Assembly (NCBI GenBank): GCA_949130485.1
Contig: OX422189.1
Location: forward strand, 3,233,720 to 3,297,719
Source of the DNA: Agelas oroides
Lineage: Eukaryota > Porifera > Demospongiae > Agelasida > Agelasidae
Length of the DNA: 64,000 nucleotides
Direction: 5' to 3'
How positions within the stretch are numbered: the first letter of the stretch is position 1; each line of letters starts with the position of its first letter. A program made the position numbers and the translations under genes. Under the pieces are notes generated by a model. That model saw only the letters and a list, made by a program, of their open reading frames with translations, made no database searches and had not been told where the DNA came from. Shown in pieces: positions 1-10,109 of the stretch.

Positions 1-62
1 TCACTTTCAGGACACTACCCAGTGCAGTAGCTCCCTCGTCTCCAATTCCATTGTTGTTGAGA
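1..62 (-). CDS. NLR-1 LRR exon cut by the window edge
   Basis: The start of an A-type LRR exon: acceptor CCCTAAAG|, then LNNNGIGDEGATALGSVLKV, running off base 1. The partner is 53214-53297. More LRR exons of NLR-1 are expected beyond the left edge, because NLR-2 has 20 more LRR exons after the equivalent one. Confidence 0.8.
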
Positions 63-183
63 CTTTAGGGTAGAGGACTTTAGAATTAGTGCAAGTAAGT
101 AGTAACAATACAATCACATAAACCAGATAGGATAGCCCATCTAATAAGAACACATTTCTCAGGTAGCCCGAACAGTCACTTAC

Positions 184-282
184 TTTAGTATTTTAAAGTC
201 TTTGGTCACTCTCAAAACATCAGTCAGTGCAATAGCTCCATCTTTTCCAATTCTTTCCCACTCAATTTTATCCCATTCAACC
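184..282 (-). CDS. NLR-1 LRR exon, C-like type (99 bp)
   Basis: A longer LRR unit (33 codons) with tryptophans in the variable part, then IGKDGAIALTDVLRV and DFKILK. Acceptor TTTCAG|GG, donor AAAGTAAGTG. The partner in NLR-2 is 53420-53518, also 99 bp. The extra codons lie between the LxxN-like start and the GA-x-AL helix. Confidence 0.8.
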
Positions 283-685
283 CTGAAACAGAAAACATTT
301 CAGAAATAGTAGATAGTTAACACTCCTTTCCAGATGCACATACTCCCACACCCCATGATTATTGAAAATGCATGTACTCTGACTGGATGCAAAAAACCTA
401 CACCAAAATGTGTTGGCCATATTGATTACTGGACACATTGATGGAATTGATGATAGATTATAAACTTACAGCAGAGATACATCAGGGTACATTAATTCAA
501 TGTCAAAGTTCAGAGTTTTCCTTTGGAGGGAAGGTAAAGCCACTGGTCTTGGAAATTTCTTCACACTAGCCTTAACTGTTGTAACTGTAACATGCTTGGG
601 TGCTACAACTGGTAATTTCGTCGTGACACAACATATTAATCACATGTTGTGTGCTCTTCTGAATATCAGATAGTTTGCAACTCAC

Positions 686-769
686 TTCAGCTCATCCAGT
701 GACTTGTTTTGTTGGAGTGCTTTGACCAGGGCTATGGCTCCAGTGGAGGTCACATCACTCTTACTGAGG
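686..769 (-). CDS. NLR-1 LRR exon, B type (84 bp)
   Basis: One 28-residue LRR: LS-x7-STGAIALVKALQQNKSLDELK, with acceptor CTCTGCAG and donor GTGAGT. It corresponds to 53940-54023 in NLR-2. B-type units end in N-K-S-L-x-E/D-L-K and are the second of three LRR exon types in this locus. Confidence 0.85.
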
Positions 770-1001
770 CTGCAGAGGGAAGGTTTTTATATCACACACT
801 TATGAATGTATGTCCAGAGCAGTCACACATCCTAAAAAGGTGAATCACACAAAAACTATTGAGATGCTACACATATAGACAATGCAGCTACTTGTCTTAC
901 CCAGGCAACTATTTGGTTGAGTGCTCTGCACATGAGCTAAGCTTCACACTCCAAATTAGCTGTCTAGGCTAGTGGTTGTGATACATACTGAAACACAGCT
1001 A

Positions 1002-1733
1002 CCGTATTTATTCTAAGTTATCGGACAGCAAAAAATAATTATTTTAAAGATTGTCCGGAAATAATTAGAAAAGGAAATTATTGTGGACGTGGGATGTCCG
1101 GAATAATTAGAAAATTGAATTGGAAAGTGTGATTTCTATTGTCGCTTGTTAGCTGATCGAAAAATGTCTCTCTACGATTTTTTCTCTGCGTCTCGCTCAT
1201 CTCCAGTGCCTACTACACAATCGTCCATACTCAGCTTCTGTCAGAAACGTTTGAAACCGGCTTTCCATCCTCGTTCTCGCAGTTCCCCACAAACGAAACA
1301 GCCAGCAGAGAAACGACCCGTTGGAAGACCAAGAAAGAGACAATACGTGGAACAGGAGACACTCCAGAGTTTTCTGGCATTTCATTAAGAGAGGTGGAAC
1401 GGTGAAGTGCCAAGTAACTGGAAGTCGAGAGTTCACAAGAGACTTAGCTACCGCAAGGAGGCCTCGAAGTACTTTGTCTGTTGATTTGCAGTGGAAGTAG
1501 ACACAAGAAAACTACAAAAACTAACAGAACAATAGCTGTAGATTTTACTTACTGGTAGTGACTGAACCTATCTAGCTCATAATCTGTATCGTTCTGTATC
1601 GTTCTGTTCTGTTACTGTGTCCGAAAAATTAGAATATTCCTGCGTGTGGTGTCTGCTAAATTAGAATGTAAAAAAATATTTGCAAAAGTGTCCGGTATAA
1701 TTAGACGTGTCCGATAAATTAGAATAAATACAG
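1002..1733. mobile_element. Non-autonomous TA-target DNA transposon in an NLR-1 intron
   Basis: 732 bp flanked by TA on both sides, with inverted ends CCGTATTTATTC... and ...GAATAAATACAG. The paralogous site at 54277-54278 is a single uninterrupted TA, so this is a post-duplication insertion or an excision from the other copy. Several subterminal copies of a GTCCG-n-ATTAGAA motif sit near both ends. A plus-strand ORF at 1164-1388 starts MSLYDFF and ends with a basic KRPVGRPRK AT-hook-like stretch. It reads as the surviving N-terminus of a transposase. TA duplication points to the Tc1/mariner/pogo group. Confidence 0.85.
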
Positions 1734-2164
1734 TATTTAATCTGACTAGCACAAGCTAGCTAGCACAGTGAATCATTTCTTTTGCTGTAGCCTGTCCTGT
1801 GACACTTCAGGAGCTCTTCTGGAAGTACTTAAAGTATCCATGTAGCACAAAGAGCAAGAGAACTTTCAACAAGTGAACAAATAGCAGGCTTATAATTAGC
1901 TTTTAAGAATATGACACCGTTTGACAACACACACAGAAAAGAAAATGCAAAATCAATAAGTATGTGAGTGTCAACACTTACAGAATAAAGTGCAATATAC
2001 ATATGTACCACATAGCCACCATTCAACTCACTGTAGTGTGTGGCTCACTCAGGTTTGCCACTGTAATTCAAAGGCTACAACGTAGTTGTACTGCACATAC
2101 ATGACATAATAGCTAATTACTAATCAAGATCATCATGAATCAGTGATTTAAATGGGAGACTATA

Positions 2165-2222
2165 AACACTGGACCCAGGACCGAGGACCGGGGACCCAAA
2201 GATTGGGGAACCGAGGATGTAC
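2165..2222. repeat. GGACC-rich short tandem repeat
   Basis: Imperfect repeats of GGACC / GAGGACC within an NLR-1 intron, conserved at 54712-54770 in the other copy. No coding role seen. Confidence 0.6.
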
Positions 2223-2580
2223 CTGTGTTGCACTTAGCTTTTATAACAGAAATGCAACTTGTGCCAATGTTCTAAGCTCAAATGTATGGCTGTATCATTG
2301 AATCCGCATTGTTACACACACAAAAGACGCTCTTCGCACCAATTGTGCTATTTCACATTATCTGCTAGCTTTGTCGATCCTTTCTTCACTCTGCAAAACC
2401 CAAGAATAGTCTCCATTATTGCATGCAAGACTACTAGAGTGACTGGCTATACACACAGAGGTCCCAGGTCACATGTGAATAGTCTCCAGCCATATGTAGT
2501 CTAATTATTGCACAGAAATTAAACTTAGCCATCCAAGTGTTGCACATAGGGTGTTTGTAAAGGCATCATATATCACTTAC

Positions 2581-2667
2581 TCCAAACATTTCAGGCCCTT
2601 CACCCATCTGCATTTTTTCAGCCCCATGGCTAGAGCACAAATGTTTACCGTAGAGAGTCCATCAAAT
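2581..2667 (-). CDS. NLR-1 first LRR-type exon (87 bp)
   Basis: Flanked by TTACTACAG| and |GTAAGTGAT. It encodes a 29-residue unit ending in ICALAMGLKKCRWVKGLKCL, which fits the ALA-x-AL-x-L spacing of ribonuclease-inhibitor-type LRRs but is atypical. Its counterpart in NLR-2 is 55723-55809. Phase 2 at both ends lets it join exon 3 and the next LRR exon without changing frame. Confidence 0.75.
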
Positions 2668-3838
2668 CTGTAGTAAGTTATGATTGCTGATTTAGCTTAT
2701 TCCTAGTTCACTAATGCATGACTATGTATGTGCAGTGTGGCAGTGTGGGGGACAAATCAACTTTAGTGTACCTACCATAATTATTCGAATACTATGTATG
2801 ATCCAATTTAATGTAAGAAATTCAATTTCAGGAATTTATCATGAATCTAATGCTATGTAAGCCAGAGTCTTAATATATTTATACTAATCCAATTTATTAT
2901 AAGATAATGACTGAACCCAACCTCCAACCTTTGTGGCCTTCCTACCAATCTCACACAGGTGTACTGTCTTCATAGTTCGGCGAAGTCTGTGCACAATTCC
3001 AGGAAAAAAACAGCTACACACTTATCTAGCTATGCTTGGTGTAACCTTCATTGGTCGCAGAGTTTGACAAGGTATGTACACGGAAAAGCCAGCTGTACAC
3101 TTACCTAGGTAGCGCAGGACACTTGGTACTGCCTTCATCGGTTACTGAGTTCATTGAGGTCTGTACACAATTCTAGGAAAAACCAGCTATACACCTACTT
3201 AGCTCATGAAAAGGTGTGTCCACAGACTATTGTTATTGTCAGGTGGCAATTCAGTTTCTATTCCTTACGGCCGAAAATCTGCTAAAATGCCAGATATCAC
3301 TCTCAAACAGGCATATCAGTCTGGCTAACTCATTCTTCCATGTTTGCTGTACATTGACAATGGTAAGGTGTTCTACTGTCAATAGCTTGCTAGTATATTC
3401 TCCAATGAGACTACATCATGATATTGTATTACCTACTAAGGACATGTGTGGACTTGACTTTCATTCACTTCCTTGTGTGTACAGTGCACATATACACCTA
3501 AGACATACCTCAGCCTCTGAAAGGGTGCTGCTGCAAGTGACACAAGTCCTTCAGATGAGAAGATACAATCTTTGAAACTGCAGAATGAAGAACATTATAG
3601 GTACACACAGTTGCTATAAATGTGAAGTATCATTCAGCTGCTGAAGTTTAATTCTTCTTGAATAGCTGTGATCAACCATAGCCAATTTATGACTCTGCAG
3701 GTGTGTAAGTCATGTGCTTTCAACATACTATCGTGTGTTACATTAAAAGATGAAAAAAATTGAAAGCAATATTCAGGAACTCATAATAAGTATACCACCA
3801 TCGTCATGCCCAATGAATAAATTTACTAACACTCTTAC
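2668..3838 (-). other. NLR-1 intron 3 (no gene seen)
   Basis: Intron between the NACHT exon and the first LRR exon. A 119-codon plus-strand ORF lies at 3216-3575 and a shorter version in the duplicate, but it has no recognisable domain. The sequences are so alike that an open frame can persist by chance. Short degenerate repeats (ACTTACCTAGGTAG / CACTTATCTAGC) occur near 3010-3200. Confidence 0.6.
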
Positions 3839-5378
3839 CTCACTCTGAAGTAATACCGTCCACTTTGAGCCAATGTGTGCACCTGCCTCGTCAACTGAAA
3901 TGCAGCTGCTCTCCCCAAAAAACACCGTTCAAAACTCAAATCTGGTGGTAACTTGTAACCTGTTACGACAATATGATGCATATCAGCTGCTGATAGAATA
4001 TTGTCTCTAAAAACATAGGGCATGTCACATGCCCAGTCAGCTTCGTATGCACAACTAGCCAGCATTTTCATTGCATCCTTGCAAGAATTTATCAGAATTT
4101 GGAACCTATCATATGACTCAGGCGCAAGTCCAGTATAGAATTGCCAAAGGAAATTTAAACCTGATTTCTGTACCATAAGCTCCGTTTGTTTTGTTAATGG
4201 CTGGCTATGAACATGTAGTGCAGCAAAGAATTGCTGAAGCAGTGGAGAAGAAAACCGAAAACATTGTTTTTCACTGTTGTACAATGGTTTGCTGTAAGTG
4301 TGTAGCAGTGCAAACCCACTCCCATAACCAAGAGACGTTGCTTCTGGCAAGGTCAAGTGGAAAGATTCACAGCTGAGATTCTCAAAAGCCACAGTTGATA
4401 CTTTAGAAAGAAATGACTGCACAGTGCTGGGAAGCAGACATAAGGAGCCTGGTGATGTTTCAATTTGTAGTAGTTTCGGAAATTTTGATTCTAAAAGAAG
4501 CAACATCATGTTCGTAAAAAGTTTGGTCCATGTAACTGGAAGTTCACAAGAGGGAATGTCGAAAACTTTGTCGCAGACAAACAGAAGAGTGTACAAGTAT
4601 ACTGGGATGGATGCTAACAGCCTCATATCAGGGTTGCCAGTAAGATGCAGACAGAAATCTTCCACTTTTGATGATCTACAACTGAAGAATTTGACAACTT
4701 GCTTGCAGATTTGATTGTCAGAAAGCTTGAGGAGTTCAAGTTGCTTGATACTTATTTCACTTGGTGTGCAGGTAGATGTTATCAACACAACAGACTTTGG
4801 AAGAAACTTTCGAGAAGCCAAGTTGCTGAAAACACCACCACTCTGTTGCTGGTTATACCCATCCAAGAGAAAGACAACACCTTTCCCTCGCTTCTTCATA
4901 ATCCAACTGGAAATGTTCTCAGTTTCAACAGGAAGTAATTGTGATAACAACTGATTAAGTGTCATTTTTTGGTTCTGGAATTGAGAACAGTCTACCCAAA
5001 GCATGAGGGTGGTGCTTCTCATTCCATAACCTTTAGCCCAGTACTGACAGAGTTTAGATAACAGAAATGACTTACCCTGGCCTGGTGCTCCTTTAATTAG
5101 AATACATGACCCTGAAGACCATGAGTGGTCACTAGTTGTGCATGCATTTACCAGGGCTTTCATTGAAACTGGGGTAACACTGGAAGGGAACTCTTCTTCT
5201 ATATCATAATAGCAGTTGGAGTAGTCTTTGTTCTTTAGTTGCTTGCTGGCTTGTGTGGTAAGTTCTCCCAGTCTCTGGTCAAACTGTAGTAAATTGGGTA
5301 CTTCTCTCCACTGCTGCCAACCGTTGTGAGCCAGGTACTGCTGCTTCAGCCATCTGCTGGCATGGAGCACCACAGGCC
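3839..5378 (-). CDS. NLR-1 exon 3: NACHT ATPase and winged-helix region
   Basis: 1540 nt encoding the nucleotide-binding core of NLR-1. The Walker A segment reads CILIKGAPGQGKSFLLSKL, a typical NACHT P-loop that binds ATP-Mg and drives oligomerisation in NLR sensors. The Walker B region reads KGVVFLLDGYNQ: the first acidic residue (D) is present, but the usual second D/E pair of the family is N and Q. Downstream segments such as SVVLITSTC (sensor 1-like) and FRFSSPLLQQFFAALHV (a helical motif common at the end of NLR ATPase modules) follow in the expected order. The exon ends GTGAG|GTAAGAG in phase 2, matching the LRR exons. No frameshift or stop was seen. Confidence 0.9.
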
Positions 5379-5447
5379 CTGCAAGAAGCAATAAATCACA
5401 TCTATTACTACACAAAATTATACGAAGATTTAATGGTGAGCAGTTAC
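5379..5447 (-). other. 69-bp intron 2 of NLR-1, open in frame
   Basis: GTAACT...TTCTTGCAG on the minus strand. At 69 bp and with no in-frame stop, it lets exons 2 and 3 read through as one apparent 926-codon ORF from an internal ATG. The intron is supported by NLR-2, where the same place is 68 bp with the same donor and acceptor and would shift the frame if kept. Splicing gives the matching junction GEG-PVV in both copies. Retention would add 23 residues in NLR-1 only. Confidence 0.85.
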
Positions 5448-6602
5448 CTTCTCCCAGCCTCTGCAGCAATGCCTCCACCTCATCAACCTTCCCATGGAGT
5501 ACCAGAATCTCTAGCAGGTTGTAGTAGGTGGCAGTGGATCCTTCTGCTCTCTTCCAATACAGCAGGGCTTGGTATTTCTGATCATCCTCATCTGGATAGT
5601 TACATAACAGCTCTTCGATGTTCCATTCGTAGATGCCAAAATAAGAGGCAAGTTTCTTCAAGTCATGAAGGTTTTTGGCAAACCTTTTGAGAAATTCTTC
5701 AGAACAGTCATCATTGAGCATTTTACACTCAACACTTCCCAACATCTTCACCAGGTGTGAGTAACGCTCTGGTGTCATATCTGTAGCCCTTTGCTGCAGG
5801 TAGTACTCCAGTCCAGTTGGTTTGGTGGGCTCACTACCATCAGCAGCTACTTCTAGTTTACCTGAATGGCTTTTCACAGTAGTGTACTGTTGCATCTTAT
5901 CAATTACCACTTCATCAACTTCCAACTTCATTACACCACTTTTTGCCAAGATGGTCAGGTCCTCAGTATTTAGCTTATAGAAGATGTGGAGAATGCTCTC
6001 AGGAATGAGGAAGGTGAGGAGAATAGAACTAGGGTCATTACAGGAATATACCATGACTGCTCGCTTCACCCCAGTAGCCTTTTCCAATGATTTCTGTATT
6101 TCACCAATGACTTCCACAGTTGCATCCCTTGTATCCCCTTCTACTTCTACCTTTAACCTAATTGTACTATGGAACTGTTCAATTTCTCCATTGGTAATGG
6201 GTTCTGGCAGATCTTTGAGTTTCCTCTTACGAATGTTCTGTGCAGTGTATCGTTGTAGGACTTTCTTTGCTCTGTCACAACCAAAACTTTCAACTATATC
6301 TTCAAGCAGGTAGTAGTGTATGAAGTTAATGAACTGAGGACAGAGAGACTTGATCAGTTGCTTGGTAGTATTAGCATCTTTATAGATCTTAGGATGAACA
6401 TAAGTTTGCTCAGGATACAGAGGGTGAGAGTAGCAGTCCAGAAAGTCTTTGAGCTTTGCCATATTCACACTTGTGTCCAGAAGGTCAGTCACATCTGAAA
6501 ACATGATAGCAAATTCTCGGCAGAGGTGGTGTGTCTCCCTTGGATCTGGATGAGGTTTACTGGAAGAATCTTTTTGGGTCAGTTCTACTGCTCTGTTATT
6601 CA
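5448..6602 (-). CDS. NLR-1 exon 2: middle region with second Death-like domain
   Basis: 1155 nt, in frame with exons 1 and 3. The first 200 residues contain a helical stretch (YYLLEDIVESFG), a charged linker (RKRKLKDLPEPITNGEIEQF) and a strand-rich part (SSILLTFLIPESIL, then VMKLEVDEVVID). This order resembles a region often seen beside Death domains in animal immune-type proteins, but I cannot name it. The last 100 residues look like a second Death-type domain, with EEFLKRFAKNLHDLKKL, then YEWNIEELL, QKYQALLYWKRAEG and YYNLLEILVLHGK. The donor is GGAGAAG|GTAACT. This is the fastest-diverging coding part between the two copies, especially its first half. Confidence 0.8.
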
Positions 6603-6672
6603 CTGTAAAGTGCAAGAGATGTCATATCAATAAAATTCAGCAATGCCACTAAAGGTTGATTTCAATACATAC

Positions 6673-7000
6673 CTAGATGTTTTTTAGCTATGATCTCTGC
6701 TAAAGTGACATTATTTCCTCCAGCAGGATCACCCACAGCCTCCACCAACATCCTCCAGGTGGGAGAGCCACATTTCTGGTAGTTATAACCTTTCTGCAGC
6801 CACTTTACCAGAACTGCTTGGAGACACTTGTGAGGGTTTCCAGGATGAGCAGCACCAATTGCACTCTGATCAGAGGGAAGCAGTCCCAAAACCAGGCACA
6901 TGTCTGACCAGCTCCCAGCTAGACCAACCACTTCACGGTACACAGCAAGAGTATCCTCCTCAGCTGAGTACACAACAAACATTGGAGTGTATACTTTCAT
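6673..7000 (-). CDS. NLR-1 exon 1: Death domain
   Basis: First coding exon of NLR-1, 109 codons plus one base, starting at the ATG at 7000. Residues from about 28 on look like a Death-fold adaptor domain: a helix around WSDMCLVLGL, then LVKWLQKG, then SPTWRMLVEAV, ending in LAEIIAKKH. In NLR proteins such a domain recruits partners by homotypic contact. The donor is CTAG|GTATGT, so the exon ends in phase 1. A 70-bp intron (6603-6672) follows, and its acceptor TTTACAG|TG restores the frame. NLR-2 has the same exon length and start. A hand alignment gives 17 differences in 109 residues. An upstream non-coding exon cannot be excluded. Confidence 0.85.
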
Positions 7001-7408
7001 GTAACAATTGTGAAATAAAAGAAGATAGAGTTTTACTGAGACATTTTTATCAATGTCTTAGGAGGTCATGCCTAAAATGGTTACATATACTAATAATGAT
7101 GTTGAAGTGTGTTACGTGTGTCAGGTTCGCCACATGACCATCAATTGCTGATTGTTGAGATAAGGAAAAGACCAAGTGCTTTACAAAGTGCTTTTGCAGT
7201 TTACGCTACTTTTGAAATAGACTTACTATAGCCCACTCATGGTGCTTCTTAGCTGTAGTTGTACGACAACTGTCAGGGTTTCCTCCAAGGCTTGCCTAGT
7301 GTTCTCTACAACTATGTTTAATTGTATGATGTGTCAGTAATTTACAATGTACCTCCCATTTTTTTAAGCATTATTATGCTATTCATTTTACAGTGTTTAG
7401 TGGCATTT
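7001..7408. other. Upstream flank of NLR-1
   Basis: The likely NLR-1 promoter interval, well conserved with 60817-61212. I see no strong TATA box and no upstream coding exon. The sequence just 5' of the ATG is A-rich. Confidence 0.4.
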
Positions 7409-7811
7409 CAGAGGAGGAAGGACGCGATCACGTGATAGCTACAATTAACTGACATTCCAAGATCAAGAAGTGCGGACACAAGCTAAACAAACGGTTCTAT
7501 GGACAAAGTGGCGATGGGCGCAATGGGCGTGCAAGGTTTTCGACAAAACTGAACATGTCTGGCAGTTAAAATTGCCTCCTGTGACTCGCCTAGCGTTAAA
7601 CTGGCAACTTACAAGCTTAGCCTTCGAGGTGAGCCATAATAACCACTTTTGACTAGCCAGATGGCTTCACCTTAGTCGAAAACACTGAGCACCCGCCGTG
7701 ACTTAGTCCATAGAGCAAACTTTGTAACTTACATCCACGATTCTTGCCCTTGGAATGTCCTCAGAGCGCGCTATTGTCGCTACGACGTGACGTCATGTCC
7801 TCCCTCCTCTG
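7409..7811. mobile_element. MULE-like MITE with 9-bp target duplication
   Basis: 403 bp with inverted ends CAGAGGAGGAAGGAC... and ...GTCCTCCCTCCTCTG, plus a longer imperfect inverted zone (ACATTCCAAG near both ends). It is flanked by the perfect 9-bp repeat GTGGCATTT at 7400-7408 and 7812-7820. The duplicate locus has one uninterrupted site (GTTGCATTT, 61213-61221). A 9-bp duplication is typical of Mutator-like elements. No transposase is present. Confidence 0.88.
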
Positions 7812-8542
7812 GTGGCATTTATAGGCCAAAAGTCACCTTAAATCCATCGATATGAAAATATGTCTGTCGTATAAATATCTATTTTACCAAACGTATGTAA
7901 ATTTAGGTTTTTCTGGGAATGGTTACACACTTGTAAGCAATCGACACCAGGCCACTTTGCTCCTCCATGTGGCCTGCGGATGAGGTTAGCGGCATGTCCC
8001 CATACCCGCCCGCAGCTGCTGTGTGCTTATGTTTATACTGTGTGATTATGAATGCAGCTTGGATCAATACCAACTTACTCAGTTCAGAATCATCAACCTG
8101 AAGAAGAAGCTTATCTGCAGATGAAAGAATAAAGTTGAGTGCTAATAAGCACTTTGTCACACAAAAAACAAAGCTACCCAACACTTTTTAGAGCAACCAC
8201 TCCTGGGCAATATACTCCAGAGTGATTGTTCCCAATAGAAATCACTTACATATAAGCTATAGAGCAACTGCCTCCTTGAAGGAGATGTTTTCCCCCACTT
8301 CCAACCCCTCAACTGGGAAAACTCTTCAGAGAAAACATGGCCTACATAGAATAGTACAACTTAAATGTTCTCTACAGCCTGTCCTAAACTGGACCTATAT
8401 ATGAGACCAGCTAAAGGTACCAAAACCACTAGGCAAAAATGGGACAGATGCCAGAGCATCTTTTGAGACCTTGCCAAATGCAGGACGTGTGTAGGGAAGG
8501 ACTCCAAGCTACACTGACTGACTGGCTGGAACGATTTTACTA

Positions 8543-9120
8543 CCATATAGTAGGAAATTTTGCTGAGGGTTTAAATTTAGCAACTCAGGGATTTGGGACA
8601 AACTCACTAAATTAAAATCTCTGCCAATTCTTTACTCATGTTATCAGCCGGCTGTTTGGCTATACTTTATGTGCACGCACATGATTCACTACCCAAATGT
8701 GTCGCTGTTTGGTACTTGTCAAGAGAAGATGGACCTGTCTCATAGACACTTGTGGCTTCCTTGCTTTCCAAATACAAACAGCACATGAAGTGATAAAAGC
8801 CTACTCTTGAGGACTGAGCACAACTCATGTTACTGCCACCACATACCGATCTTCGGAGTTATATTTTTTTCCTGCAGTCTAGTTGTTCAAGTGCAGTGGT
8901 CCTACCAAATACGATGGGCTTGAATGCAGCTTTCCACTTCGTACACTTCCATTGTACTACTCGAGCTAATTTTGATAATACGGGACAATACACATTATCA
9001 TTACATGGGATGCTTATGTCAGGTAACTGCCTGGAAGAAAATGGTCTAATTAAAAGTTCACCAAACCCTTTTTGGTAATTTTGCCAAATTTAATGCCTGC
9101 CAAATTTTCCCGCTATACGG
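8543..9120. mobile_element. TA-flanked MITE shared by both duplicates
   Basis: 578 bp between TA dinucleotides, with left end CCATATAGTAGGAAATTTT and right end AAATTTTCCCGCTATACGG. The second copy carries the same element at about 62228-62775 with an eroded left end, so it was inserted before the duplication. The terminal motif CCGTATAGCGGGAAATTT recurs at 22951 and, diverged, at 26922. Confidence 0.75.
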
Positions 9121-10100
9121 TATAACCCAATTGTTGAGGCTTTTTGGCTGCAGAAAATTTTGACGTTTTCTGTAGGCACAGTGAATTAGGTAATGCATTC
9201 ATGACTGGTCAAAAGAACACAAGTGTGGGCCTTTCCAGCAGTGTATACTTCATTGACTGATTATTGTTTGGGCTTGCTAAAGTCTGCGTATATCCACAAT
9301 AATTTTCTTGCAGCTGAAAGCTACAAGTAAGGACAGACTAGTATGTGGAAGCAGAATCAGCATCATAATGTTCAGACCTTTTTGAGAAAGCTTGATTCTA
9401 TTCACAAGGCCTTGAGGTGCATGTAACACTAGTATGTCCCAGAAGAACTATTGCCTCTACTTTAAACAATTCCGCAGCAATGTGAGAGCAGAGTGCATGA
9501 CTACACATTTTGGGATGTTCTCTCAGGGATAACACTCAAAGACAGTATGTCCAACAAAGAGGACAGCAGGCCATTCTGCTACTTCCCATTCCAAGATAAT
9601 GTGTTTAGCCTCTTCTTCTCCAGCACGTGTTATGGTATGTTTATTTGCATAATTAAAGTTAAATTGCAATGTATCCAGTATTGTCTTATTTTATCTCATT
9701 TCAGGTTCAAGCTTACCCTTCAAGATATAAGAGCTTTGTCTTAACACCATCAAGGTGATCACCGAGGAAGGCACTTGGGACGGCGATCTCGACAAACCCT
9801 TGGCGAAATAAGCCATCCATGTTAATTATGTAAGTTGGTTCTGATTGTGCCATCCCGGTGTACACAAGACTCCAAACGCTGGGGTTATGCCTTTCCCACC
9901 AAGGTACATTGAACACAGTGGATGAGATGGGAAAGGATCATGACTGTGAATTATTGGAGTAGGTTGAAGAGCGGAAATCTACCATAGACATTGAGCAGGT
10001 AATGTTTTACTGTGACACAATTTACGATTTAAATGTAATTGATTGCTTTTGGTGTTCATTATACAAAATGATTCCACAAAATGGCTTTCAAGTCGCATTT
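9121..10100. other. No gene seen
   Basis: The first 260 bases still belong to the segmental duplication. The rest is AT-rich sequence with short ORFs that show no domain or codon pattern I can support. Confidence 0.4.
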
Positions 10101-10109
10101 GGTTACAAA

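Larger units (their letters stand above)
1..9380. repeat. Left copy of a tandem segmental duplication
   Basis: This interval is collinear with 53236-64000. The match starts inside an LRR exon at base 1 (partner 53236) and still holds at the window end, where the last 30 bases at 63971-64000 recur at 9351-9380. It carries NLR-1 and its upstream flank. The copies differ by clean insertions: 1002-1733 and 7409-7811 occur only here, while the intron 1 insert, 55068-55645, 61640-61914 and about 1 kb at 62.79-63.86 kb occur only in the right copy. The left boundary lies outside the window, so the full unit size cannot be seen. Confidence 0.93.

Noticed and set aside
3216-3575. Conserved plus-strand ORF in NLR intron 3
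   Set aside because: The two copies are so similar that an open frame can persist without selection; no domain or start context supports a gene.
4191-5690. Several plus-strand ORFs over the NACHT and middle exons
   Set aside because: They are antisense shadows of the well-supported minus-strand NLR exons.
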